Positions 50,526 through 59,432 of a stretch of 64,000 bases of DNA are shown in pieces. The first letter of the stretch is position 1. Every line of letters starts with the position of its first letter. The notes under the pieces were generated by a model. That model saw only the letters and a list, made by a program, of their open reading frames with translations, searched no databases and had not been told where the DNA came from. The stretch covers positions 372,001-436,000 of the forward strand of contig JACKIE010000002.1 in assembly GCA_020638635.1 (NCBI GenBank), in the 5' to 3' direction. The position numbers were made by a program, and so were the translations under genes. The stretch is from Planctomycetota bacterium (GTDB lineage: Bacteria; Planctomycetota; UBA8742; UBA2392).

Positions 50526-51800
50526 ATGACGACGACGAAGGAAAAGAAGGGCGACCTGAAAGACCCCGGCCTCAAGGCCATGGGCATCCAGCGCATCCAG
50601 TGGGCCGAGGCCGACATGCCGGTGCTGCGCGCCGTGCGCGAACGCTTCGCCAAGGAACAGCCCCTGAAGGGCATCCGCATGGGATGCTGCCTGCATGTCA
50701 CCACGGAAACCGCCAACCTGGTGCGCACGCTGAAGGCCGGCGGCGCGGAAGTTTTCCTGTGCGCCAGCAACCCGCTTTCGACGCAGGACGACGTGGCCGC
50801 GGCGCTGACCCTCGAGTACGGAATCGAAACCTTCGCCATCAAGGGCGAAGACAACGACACCTACTACAAGCACCTGAACTCGGTACTGGACGCCAAGCCC
50901 AACGTCACCATGGACGACGGCGCGGACCTGGTAACCCTGATCCTCACCAAGCGCGCCGAGCTGTCGCAGCACGTGGTAGCCTCCATGGAGGAGACCACCA
51001 CCGGCATCATCCGCCTGCGCGCCATGGAAAAGGAAGGCGTGCTGAAGTTCCCGGTCATCGCCGTCAACGACGCCGACTGCAAGCACATGTTCGACAACCG
51101 CTACGGCACCGGCCAGAGCACCGTGGACGGCATCATCCGCGCCACCAACCGCCTGTTCGCCGGCCGCGTGGTCGTCACTATCGGTTATGGCTGGTGCGGC
51201 CGAGGCTTTGCCATGCGCTCGCGCGGCATGGGTGCGCGCGTGATCGTGACCGAGATCGACCCGGTGAAGGCGCTCGAGGCCGTGATGGACGGGTTTGAAG
51301 TCATGCCGATGGCGGAGGCCGCCAAGATCGGCGACATCTTCTGCACGCTGACCGGCAACAAGCACGTGATCGACGTCGAGCACTTCAAGGTGATGAAGCC
51401 GGGCGCGATCTCCTGCAACAGCGGCCACTTCGACAACGAGTTGAACCTCGAGGGCCTGGCCAAGCTCGCCAAGAAGGTCGGCACACCCAAGCCGTTCGTT
51501 GATGAATGGAAGCTGCCCAGCGGCAACACCATCTTCACCCTGGCGGAAGGCCGCCTGGTGAACCTGGCCGCCGCTGAGGGCCACCCGGCCAACGTGATGG
51601 ACATGAGCTTCGCCGTGCAGGCGCTGGCCAGCGAGTACGCGGTGAAGAACCAGAAGAAGCTGGACAAGCGCGTGCACAACCTGCCGCGTGAGGTGGACGA
51701 GTGGGTTGCCAAGCTGAAGCTCGAGACCATGGGCATCGGCATCGACACCCTCACGCCCGAGCAGGTCAAGTACCTCGCCAGCTGGCAGGAAGGCACCTGA
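50526..51800 (+). CDS. ahcY: Adenosylhomocysteinase
   Basis: 424 residues. It hydrolyses S-adenosylhomocysteine to adenosine and homocysteine, regenerating methylation capacity. Motifs: GCCLHVTTETANLVRTLKAGG, SNPLSTQDDVAAAL, the NAD loop GYGWCGRGFAMRSRGMGARV (canonical GYGDVGKG here GYGWCGRG), and GAISCNSGHFDNELNL. The length suits the shorter archaeal/Thermotoga-type SAHH. Its leader holds a 7-bp hairpin (50485-50503), but I do not see an SAH riboswitch. A terminator follows. Confidence 0.95.
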   Translation: MTTTKEKKGDLKDPGLKAMGIQRIQWAEADMPVLRAVRERFAKEQPLKGIRMGCCLHVTTETANLVRTLKAGGAEVFLCASNPLSTQDDVAAALTLEYGIETFAIKGEDNDTYYKHLNSVLDAKPNVTMDDGADLVTLILTKRAELSQHVVASMEETTTGIIRLRAMEKEGVLKFPVIAVNDADCKHMFDNRYGTGQSTVDGIIRATNRLFAGRVVVTIGYGWCGRGFAMRSRGMGARVIVTEIDPVKALEAVMDGFEVMPMAEAAKIGDIFCTLTGNKHVIDVEHFKVMKPGAISCNSGHFDNELNLEGLAKLAKKVGTPKPFVDEWKLPSGNTIFTLAEGRLVNLAAAEGHPANVMDMSFAVQALASEYAVKNQKKLDKRVHNLPREVDEWVAKLKLETMGIGIDTLTPEQVKYLASWQEGT

Positions 51801-51818
51801 TCGGAAACAGTCGAAACC

Positions 51819-51846
51819 AAAGCCCGCCGTGCAAACGGCGGGTTTT
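51819..51846 (+). terminator. Terminator of ahcY
   Basis: A 12-bp stem with one G-U pair (51819-51830 with 51835-51846), GCAA loop, ends in TTTT. Confidence 0.75.
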
Positions 51847-51958
51847 GCTTTTATTGGCGCTGCAGGCCGCGAGCTGAACCGGTCCAACCCGCAGGTTCTA
51901 TTGCTGGAAACCGGCAGTCCGAAAGCCTAAGCTTCCCGCACCATTCCCGGAGAGAGTC

Positions 51959-53119
51959 ATGGCAAAGAAGAAGGGCGGCAAGAAGCCCGCCAAGAAACCC
52001 GCACGCAAGGCGGCGAAGAAGCCCACGCGGAAACCTGCAAAGAAGGCCGCAAAGAAACCCGCGAAGAAGGCTGCAAGGAAAGCGGCGAAGAAGGCGGCGA
52101 CAAAACCCGCCGGCGGGCCGCCTCCCATGCCGCCCGAGATGCACCTGATGCAGGGCCTGTTCGGCTTCATGGTCACCAAGGCGATCTCGGCCACGGCCGC
52201 GCTGAACGTGCCCGACGCCCTGCACGGCGGGCCGCTGTATTACACCAACCTCGCCAGCGTAGTCGGCGCCAACCAGCGCGCCCTGCACCGCACCATGCGC
52301 ATGCTTGCTTCGGCGGGTGTGTTCGCAGAGGTCGCGCCCGGCACCTACGCCAACACGCCGGTCTCAGACCTGTTGCGCACGGAACACCCGGCCTCCATGC
52401 GCGACATGGCGGTGATGATCACCTCGGACTCGCACTGGCTGCCCTGGGGCAAACTGGAAGAAGTGCTGCGCACGGGCGAAAGCGGCCCGCGCCACGCTTT
52501 CGGCGTGGACGTGTTCACCTGGTTCCAGGCCGAGGAAAACCGCGGCCAGTGGGAAATCTTCAACGCGGCCATGACCAGCTTCTCGTCGTCAACGGCGCCG
52601 CTGGTGGCCGCAAGCTACGACTTCAGCCGGTTCCGCAAGATCGTTGATGTAGGCGGCGGCCACGGGTTGTTGCTCAAAACCGTGCTGCAGACCGCGCCCA
52701 ACGCCTCCGGCGTGCTTTGCGATCTGCCCGGCGTGGTGGAAGGCGCCAACGGCTTGCCCGCCAACATCGAGCGCGCGGGCGGCGATTTCTTCCAGTCCGT
52801 GCCGGCAGGCGGTGACTGCTACCTGCTCAAGCACATCATCCACGACTGGAGCGACGACCAGTGCGTGCAGATCCTGCGCAATATCGCCGGCGCAATGAAC
52901 CCGGAAGGTCGCGTGATTGTGGTGGACGCCGTGATGCCGGAGAGCGTCGATCCGCACCCGGCCAAGTTCATGGACATCAACATGCTCGCGATGACGGAAG
53001 GCGGCTGCGAGCGCACGGAGCAGGAATTCGCCCAGCTGTTCCAGCGCGCCGGCCTGAAGCTGATAAAGGTGCACCACACCCCCAGCCCTGTCTGCCTGAT
53101 CGAGGCGGCAAAGGCTTAG
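51959..53119 (+). CDS. O-methyltransferase with histone-H1-like Lys/Ala/Pro tail
   Basis: 386 residues. The first ~50 are a repeated KKPAKKAARKAAKK-type tail, like histone H1 or AlgP. The rest is a COMT/ChxE-type SAM-dependent O-methyltransferase: dimer-domain helices, VDVGGGHGLLLKTVLQTAP (SAM loop, about 230), GGDFFQSVPAGGD and the catalytic His in HIIHDWSDDQC. The acceptor is unknown. The basic tail suggests DNA or RNA binding, or cell-envelope association. Confidence 0.88.
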   Translation: MAKKKGGKKPAKKPARKAAKKPTRKPAKKAAKKPAKKAARKAAKKAATKPAGGPPPMPPEMHLMQGLFGFMVTKAISATAALNVPDALHGGPLYYTNLASVVGANQRALHRTMRMLASAGVFAEVAPGTYANTPVSDLLRTEHPASMRDMAVMITSDSHWLPWGKLEEVLRTGESGPRHAFGVDVFTWFQAEENRGQWEIFNAAMTSFSSSTAPLVAASYDFSRFRKIVDVGGGHGLLLKTVLQTAPNASGVLCDLPGVVEGANGLPANIERAGGDFFQSVPAGGDCYLLKHIIHDWSDDQCVQILRNIAGAMNPEGRVIVVDAVMPESVDPHPAKFMDINMLAMTEGGCERTEQEFAQLFQRAGLKLIKVHHTPSPVCLIEAAKA

Positions 53120-53146
53120 GCAACGATCGGGGCGCCCAGTCGTTTC

Positions 53147-53308
53147 ATGTGCATGGACGACTGGGCGCTTACCGACGACGACAGGCCTGCGCCGCGCTGG
53201 CTGGTTTACGGGCTGGCATTGTCGGCCGCGATTGCGCTGCTTTCGCTGCTGATCATGGGTCTGTGGCTGGCGGCGCTGTTCCTGATCCCGCGTACTTGGC
53301 TGCCATGA
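53147..53308 (+). CDS. Small membrane protein (53 aa)
   Basis: MCMDDWALTDDDRPAPRW precedes one long hydrophobic helix (about 18-48). An acidic N-terminus and a short Arg-containing end suggest a small membrane protein. It lies 27 bp after the methyltransferase gene. No RBS is clear, so it is tentative. Confidence 0.4.
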   Translation: MCMDDWALTDDDRPAPRWLVYGLALSAAIALLSLLIMGLWLAALFLIPRTWLP

Positions 53309-53429
53309 ACGCGTTGCCCGCGCTTGCGGCGGGTAAAATCGCGTGCTACCGTTCCCCGCCATGAACAACCGCGAGAACATGAAGGGCAAGAAGCGCACCG
53401 TGTGACCCGCGGGAAGGCTGTATATTAGG

Positions 53430-53458
53430 CCGCCGCGGGAGACCGCGGCGGTTTTTTT
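53430..53458 (+). terminator. Strong intrinsic terminator
   Basis: A perfect 9-bp GC stem (53430-53438 with 53443-53451), GAGA loop, is followed by T7 (53452-53458). Confidence 0.9.
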
Positions 53459-53538
53459 GTGTGGGGGGGCTAAAATGGGGTCTGGCTCCCGCAGGGTGCC
53501 TGACCCCATTACGGGGCACGGGCAGGAGTAAACGAACC

Positions 53539-54555
<1,017 letters not shown>

Positions 54556-54566
54556 ACGAAACTGGT

Positions 54567-54588
54567 GCCCCGACCGGCAGGTCGGGGC
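54567..54588. repeat. Third copy of the ACTGGT-GCCCC hairpin
   Basis: The stem GCCCCGACC/GGTCGGGGC with loop GGCA is preceded by ACTGGT as at 27421. It lies between the convergent asd and HTTM genes and could also act as terminator. Confidence 0.75.
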
Positions 54589-54612
54589 GGCGCTTCGTTG
54601 CAGGATTGAACG

Positions 54613-56094
54613 TCAACCCGTCGCTGCCGCTCCGGGCTCTTGTTTACTTCTGCGGTACCTCTCGTGCAGCTCGACTACCTTGCGGATGGTTTCTTCATCC
54701 ACTTGGTTCCCGGCCAGCAGCTTCAAATGCAGGCTGCAGAACTCGTCATCACACTTGGCGTATTTGAAGCGATTGCGCGCCACCCAGTTGTACACCCTTG
54801 AGCCGAAAAACCTGGCCCCCGGCAGCCACATGAACGGCACCACCGGCCAGCACAGCGGCAGCAGCGGCGCCATCGCGCGGAATGCTTCGTAGCCGCCGAA
54901 ATGGCTGCCGTCCGGCCGTTTCACGTACATCTGCTTCAGCATGTCGGCGTAGCTGACGCCCGGCAACTCGGCCTCGGCGTGTGCGCGGTCGTGGATGTCG
55001 GCAAATTGAAAGCGCCCCAGCCAGTCCAGGCGCTCGATGGTGCGCTTGCTGCGTTTGCAGATCGGGCACATGCCGTCATAGAAGACGGTGTATTGGCGCC
55101 TTTCGGCCGAGCCCGTCGCTTTGCCCGCCATGTCCATCAGCACCACCGCCGGCACGAACAGCCAGTAGAAACTCAAAATGGTCCAGCTGAAGTGGGTGAC
55201 TTCCATGGTCAGGAAGATGCCCACGTGCAGCGCGAAACCGAGCGCCAGCGCCCACCAGCGCGTGCGCTTCCACAAGACTAACACCGGAAACGCAATTTCC
55301 CATGCCAGCGTAAGCCACGTCGCGGGCGCGAACAGCCACCAGGGCCAGTCGCCAAAGACGGCAAAGCGGCTGATCGTGCCGTGGTTCAGGGCGCGGAACA
55401 CGGCGTGGCCGCCGACCCAGTCACCGAGTTCTCCGCCGTGCACGCCGCGCACCTTGTCGATGCCCGTGAAGAAATAGAGCACCACCAGCTGCACCTGCGC
55501 CAGCCGCACGCTCCACGGCCGTATCAGCCCGCGTGAGCTTTCACCCCGCCAGCTTTCGGCCCACAGGGCCGGATGCGTGAAGCCCAGCGCAACCACGCGC
55601 CTTACCGTTCCCGGTGCGCGCAGCAGCCCGCGACGGACAAGATTGTCCAGGCTCCAGGCCGCGCCGCTTGGCATCAGCATCAGCAGGAACACCGCCGAGC
55701 GCAGTAAGATGTCGCCGCCGTTAAGGATGTACGGGTTGCGCATGTGGAAGCTGACCAGCAATGCCCACATACCCACGGTCGCAACGCGCGTGAACAGCCC
55801 CAGCGCCGACAGCAGCGCGCAGCCCGCCAGCACCCACAGCGCTGCCTGCACGGCCGTGTCGGACCAGTCCGGCCCCAGCAGCGACCAGCGCCACCAGGAG
55901 CGCAGATAGCTGTCGAACATGCCGCTGGTGTACAGGCCCTGCGCGCCGAACCAGTCCGCGCCCATGGGGATCAGCGTGAACAGGGTGTCCAGTAGCACGA
56001 TCAGGCTGATGCTGATACGGAACGCGGCCGCGGGCTCGGCCCGGATCGGCCGGCTCCAGAAGTTCCAGGACGCTTTGAGGGCCCGGGTCAGCAA
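54613..56094 (-). CDS. HTTM-domain membrane protein fused to a DCC (DUF393) thiol-oxidoreductase domain
   Basis: 493 residues from TTG 56094. Residues 1-330 are an HTTM (vitamin-K-dependent gamma-carboxylase-like) membrane domain with about nine TM helices. AAAFRISISLIVLLDTLF, MRNPYILNGGDILLRSAVF and TMEVTHFSWTILSFY are characteristic. The C-terminal DCC domain begins YTVFYDGMCPICKRSKRTIE with CPIC (343-346), then FADIHD and RVYNWVARNRFKYAKC. It may carry out membrane-linked oxidation or epoxidation. Substrate unknown. It follows the 221-residue partner by 1 bp. Confidence 0.85.
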   Translation of the reverse strand: MLTRALKASWNFWSRPIRAEPAAAFRISISLIVLLDTLFTLIPMGADWFGAQGLYTSGMFDSYLRSWWRWSLLGPDWSDTAVQAALWVLAGCALLSALGLFTRVATVGMWALLVSFHMRNPYILNGGDILLRSAVFLLMLMPSGAAWSLDNLVRRGLLRAPGTVRRVVALGFTHPALWAESWRGESSRGLIRPWSVRLAQVQLVVLYFFTGIDKVRGVHGGELGDWVGGHAVFRALNHGTISRFAVFGDWPWWLFAPATWLTLAWEIAFPVLVLWKRTRWWALALGFALHVGIFLTMEVTHFSWTILSFYWLFVPAVVLMDMAGKATGSAERRQYTVFYDGMCPICKRSKRTIERLDWLGRFQFADIHDRAHAEAELPGVSYADMLKQMYVKRPDGSHFGGYEAFRAMAPLLPLCWPVVPFMWLPGARFFGSRVYNWVARNRFKYAKCDDEFCSLHLKLLAGNQVDEETIRKVVELHERYRRSKQEPGAAATG

Positions 56095-56095
56095 C

Positions 56096-56761
56096 TCACG
56101 GCCTGTAGAACGGGAAGGTGTAATCGACTTTCACGGGCCAGTGCGTTTCAGCCTGCGGGAAAATGGGCAGCAGCTCGACCGACTCGCAGCACAGCTCGTG
56201 GCCGTAGCCGGGGTGGCGCACCTTGGCGCGCCAAAGCTCGATGCGGGCGATGTCGGCGCGGCGCCCGGGGTTCTCGCGCAGCCAGGCCTCGGCGCGCCAG
56301 CGCGTGAAGTTGGTGCGGATGCCGCGCCATGCGGGCTCCGCGTTCGCGGCGCGGGATTCGTACTTGCGGATGCGGCCGTCGGCGATGTGAAAGCACCACG
56401 CGTACAGGCGCGCGTCGCCCTCGACTTCGTTGGGGATGGGCGTCGCGCCCTCCCAGTTCGGCAACTCGGGTTCCACGATGGAATGCAGGGCCACGCGGCT
56501 GCCGTCCTTGAACACGATCACGACGATGGGCGTGTAGGACAGGGTGCCCACGTTGGGCGCGAACATGTTCCAGCGCTGGGTGGTGCCGGTGGCGCTCAGC
56601 AGGCGTTGCGAGTTGCCATCCAGCATGCGCAGCGTGTCGTCCTGCGGATGCTCATGGATGTTAAACGTGTTATGAAGCAGCAGCGCGGCCAGGTAAACGA
56701 CCACGAACGCGCCCACAAACAGGCCTGAAGCCCAACGCCAGATTCTGCTCAACCACACCAT
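56096..56761 (-). CDS. Bitopic membrane protein coupled to the HTTM gene
   Basis: 221 residues with one N-terminal TM (GLFVGAFVVVYLAALLLHNTF) and an extracytoplasmic domain. It contains TQRWNMFAPN, a motif that occurs in proteins encoded next to HTTM genes, plus IVVIVFKDGSRVALHS. A Trp/Arg-rich helix and paired Cys (HELCCESVELL) are near the end. Not otherwise recognised. Linkage to the HTTM-DCC gene suggests a heteromeric membrane enzyme. Confidence 0.75.
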   Translation of the reverse strand: MVWLSRIWRWASGLFVGAFVVVYLAALLLHNTFNIHEHPQDDTLRMLDGNSQRLLSATGTTQRWNMFAPNVGTLSYTPIVVIVFKDGSRVALHSIVEPELPNWEGATPIPNEVEGDARLYAWCFHIADGRIRKYESRAANAEPAWRGIRTNFTRWRAEAWLRENPGRRADIARIELWRAKVRHPGYGHELCCESVELLPIFPQAETHWPVKVDYTFPFYRP

Positions 56762-56766
56762 GTACT

Positions 56767-56845
56767 CAATTCAAAATGAGAAATGCAAAATTCAAAATGG
56801 GTGACCCGCCGGGCACCAATTTTGAATTTTGCATTTTGAATTTTT
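56767..56845. repeat. AT-rich inverted repeat
   Basis: Arms of the type TTCAAAATG.AAATGCAAAATT and AATTTTGCATTTTGAATTTTT flank a GC-rich centre. It is striking for its low GC in this genome. It fills the gap between the two minus-strand genes. Confidence 0.8.
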
Positions 56846-56848
56846 CAT

Positions 56849-57499
56849 TCAACTGTAGCGCTCTTCCTTCCAGGGGTCGCCGTGGTTGTGGTAGCCGCGC
56901 ACTTCCCAGAAGCCCCTGTGGTCTTCAGTCAGGAACTGCATGCCTTTCAGCCACTTGGCGCCCTTCCAGGCGTACAGGTGGGGCACCCACATGCGTACGG
57001 GGCCGCCGTGCTCGCGAGTCAGGGGGGCGCCGCCATAGCTGTGCACGATGGCGACGTCCGGCATCGCCAGCTCAGGAAGCGGCAGGTTGGTGGTGTAGCC
57101 GTCGTAGGCATGGAACATCACGTGGCTGGCGCTTGCATCGAGCTTGATGTGCTTCAGGAATTCGGCCCACAGCACACCTTCCACCTGCGCGTCAAAGATG
57201 CTCCAGCTGGTTACACAGTGCAGGTCGGTGGTCAGCTTCACCTGCGGCAGTGCGGCGAAAGCCGCCCAGTCGAAACTTTGCGCCTGCGCCGCGCCGCTGA
57301 TCTCGAGCTTCCAGTCTTCGCGTCGGATATCCGGCCGCAGGCCCAGGTCCAGCACCGGCCAGCCGTTGGTAGCCAGGGTCTGCCCGGGCGGCAGCCTGTC
57401 GCGCGAGGCGGCATCGCGGCCGGTGCCGCGCCCCTCGGCGCTGCGTTTCTCGGCCAGTTGCTGTTTGGCCTGGATCAGCTTCCCGTTCGGCTCGTTCAT
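56849..57499 (-). CDS. Sulfite-oxidase-like molybdopterin oxidoreductase
   Basis: 216 residues. WPVLDLGLRPDIRREDWKLEI, then the molybdenum-ligand Cys in TTDLHCVTSWSIFDA (about 94), SHVMFHAYDGYTTNLP and the closing GGPVRMWVPHLYAWKGAKWLKG match the SUOX/MsrP-like family catalytic domain. It lacks a Tat signal and a dimer or haem domain, so it is a small cytoplasmic member. The physiological substrate is unknown. Confidence 0.9.
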   Translation of the reverse strand: MNEPNGKLIQAKQQLAEKRSAEGRGTGRDAASRDRLPPGQTLATNGWPVLDLGLRPDIRREDWKLEISGAAQAQSFDWAAFAALPQVKLTTDLHCVTSWSIFDAQVEGVLWAEFLKHIKLDASASHVMFHAYDGYTTNLPLPELAMPDVAIVHSYGGAPLTREHGGPVRMWVPHLYAWKGAKWLKGMQFLTEDHRGFWEVRGYHNHGDPWKEERYS

Positions 57500-57564
57500 G
57501 GCGGGTATTCTAGCGAGGCGCGCTGAAACCTGCAGCCGTTTGTGCCGTGTGAAACGGAGACGCC

Positions 57565-58119
57565 ATGACAGCCTTTCTTGAATCAGAACGATTGTGGTTC
57601 CGCGCGCCCAGTATCAAGGACGCCGGTTTCTTCACCGAGACGCTGCAGGACCCGCGCATCCGCCGCAACCTGCTGATCGGCCGCTACCCTTTCAGCGAAG
57701 AGGGCGAGCGCAAGTGGATGGAGCGCCACGCTGAGCCGCCCACCGCCGACGGCCTCACCGACGTCGTCTTCACCTTCGGCCTGAAGGGCGAATCCGCGCC
57801 GCTGGGCAACTCCGGCCTGCACCGCATCTCCATGATCCACCGCAACGCCGAGTGGGGCATTTTCATCGGCCGGCCTGAACACTGGGGCAAGGGCCTCGGG
57901 CGTGAGGTCGCGGGCGCGCTGCTGCGCTACGGCTTCGACACGCTGAACCTGCACCGCATCTACCTGCGCGTGAACGCCGACAACGAGCGCGGCATCAGGG
58001 CATACCGTGCGGCCGGGTTCAAAGATGAAGGTCTGCTGCGTCAGGCCATCTTCGTGGACGGCAAGTACGTTGACCTGCTGATGATGGGCGTCCTGCGCGA
58101 CGAGTGGCGCAAGGCGTAA
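57565..58119 (+). CDS. GNAT N-acetyltransferase, RimJ/RimL type
   Basis: 184 residues. SERLWFRAPSIKDAGFFTETL, WGIFIGRPEHWGKGLGREVAGALL (acetyl-CoA loop), LNLHRIYLRVNADNERGIRAYRAAGF and a final DEGLLRQAIFVDGKYVDLLMMGVL are RimJ/RimL hallmarks. Relatives acetylate ribosomal proteins, small molecules or antibiotics. Target not predictable. Confidence 0.92.
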   Translation: MTAFLESERLWFRAPSIKDAGFFTETLQDPRIRRNLLIGRYPFSEEGERKWMERHAEPPTADGLTDVVFTFGLKGESAPLGNSGLHRISMIHRNAEWGIFIGRPEHWGKGLGREVAGALLRYGFDTLNLHRIYLRVNADNERGIRAYRAAGFKDEGLLRQAIFVDGKYVDLLMMGVLRDEWRKA

Positions 58120-58151
58120 TTGGGACTGTCCCTTTGCCAATCCGTGGCCAT

Positions 58152-58178
58152 AATCCCGGCTGATTCTTAGCCGGGATT
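58152..58178. terminator. Hairpin terminator after the GNAT gene
   Basis: A perfect 10-bp stem (58152-58161 with 58169-58178), 7-base loop, ends ATTTG. It stands 5 bp before the GTG start of the next gene, so it could also affect that gene's translation. Confidence 0.6.
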
Positions 58179-58182
58179 TGCC

Positions 58183-59430
58183 GTGAAGCGCATATTCGTA
58201 CTGGTGGTGTTCGGAGTGATCCTGCTGCTCGGCGTGTTCGCCGTGGTCAGCGTGCTGTTCAAGCCCGTCGAGATCGACGTGCGCACCGTGCAGAAGGGTG
58301 AGGCACTCGAAACCGTATACGCCACCGGCCGCGTCGAGGCGCGCGAACGCCGCGTGCTGCGCGCCCAGCGCGCAGCCGTGATCGCCGAGGTCTTCAACTC
58401 ACCGCGCACGGGCAAGCTGTTCAAGGAAGGCGACGAGGTGCATGCCGGCGAGTCGATCCTGCGCCTTCGCGACTCCACGCTGACTGCGCGCAAGCAGGCC
58501 GCCGAGGCGGAGATCAAGCGGGTCACCGAGCAGCTGCAACCCGAAAGCCCCTTCCGTAAGGCCTACGAGCTGCGCGCGGGTGAGGCCCGCAACAACGCCG
58601 AAAACGACCGCGCCCGCGAACAGCGCCTGAAGGCGCAGCTCGATACCGGCGGCATCTCGCGCGACACCTACGACCAGGCCAAGACCCGCGCCGACGTGGC
58701 CGAGCAGCAGCTGCACCAGCTGACCCAGGAATACGCCCAGGTGCTGGAAGACCTGCAGGCCGCGCAGACCCGGGCGCAGTCCGAACTCGACACCCTTAAC
58801 GCGCAGGAGCTGGACGACATCATCCGCGCGCCCATCGACGGCGTGCTGCTGACCCTTCCCCTTGAGCAGGGCGAGTTCGCACCCGTCGGCACCGAGGTTG
58901 CCAAAGTCGGCGACCTGCGCACGCTGGTGATCGAAGCCGAGGTCAACGAAGACGACATCGGCCGCGTGGCCGTGGACCGCGCCGTCAACATCCGCCTGGC
59001 GGGCTTTGAAAACACGCTGGTGAAGGGCCGCGTGTTCGAAATCTTGCCCGACGCCGACCGCGCCACCAAGGGCTTCACGGTCAAAGTCGAGTTCAGCAAC
59101 GCCGTGTGGGTGCCCGTGCAGGGCAGCGAGCTGCTGGGCTGGCTCGAGGTCGAGCAGGCGGCGCACCCACTGTCGGGCATGACGGCCGAGCTGGGCATCG
59201 TAGTGAAGCAGGAGGCCGATGCCATCACATTCCCGCGTCCGGCGCTGACCGTGAACAACACCGTATTCGTTGTGGGCGACGACAACCGTGTACGCGAGGT
59301 GAAGGTAGCGCTGGGGCTGGTCAACTTCAGCACCTGCCAGGCGCTCAGCGGCCTTGAGGTCGGCGACAAGGTTGCCGTCAGCGAGCTGAACAGCCTTTCT
59401 GACGGCGCCAGGGTCAAACCCAGGGAGTAG
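58183..59430 (+). CDS. MacA-like periplasmic adaptor of an ABC transporter
   Basis: 415 residues from GTG 58183. An N-terminal membrane anchor (IFVLVVFGVILLLGVFAVVSVLF) is followed by a lipoyl strand (AVIAEVFNSPRTGKLFKEGDEV), a long alpha-hairpin (about 100-205), the second lipoyl half (IIRAPIDGVLLTLPLEQGEFAP) and a beta-barrel. Together with the two permeases and ATPase that follow it forms a complete MacAB/LolCDE-type tripartite unit. Substrate may be a lipoprotein or a secreted compound. Confidence 0.88.
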   Translation: MKRIFVLVVFGVILLLGVFAVVSVLFKPVEIDVRTVQKGEALETVYATGRVEARERRVLRAQRAAVIAEVFNSPRTGKLFKEGDEVHAGESILRLRDSTLTARKQAAEAEIKRVTEQLQPESPFRKAYELRAGEARNNAENDRAREQRLKAQLDTGGISRDTYDQAKTRADVAEQQLHQLTQEYAQVLEDLQAAQTRAQSELDTLNAQELDDIIRAPIDGVLLTLPLEQGEFAPVGTEVAKVGDLRTLVIEAEVNEDDIGRVAVDRAVNIRLAGFENTLVKGRVFEILPDADRATKGFTVKVEFSNAVWVPVQGSELLGWLEVEQAAHPLSGMTAELGIVVKQEADAITFPRPALTVNNTVFVVGDDNRVREVKVALGLVNFSTCQALSGLEVGDKVAVSELNSLSDGARVKPRE

Positions 59431-59432
59431 CC

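Noticed and set aside
50406..51887. 493-codon minus-strand frame over ahcY
   Set aside because: Adenosylhomocysteinase on the plus strand is certain.
53361..53405. 14-codon frame MNNRENMKGKKRTV before the terminator
   Set aside because: Too short to support without RBS or conservation; it may be a leader but nothing shows it.
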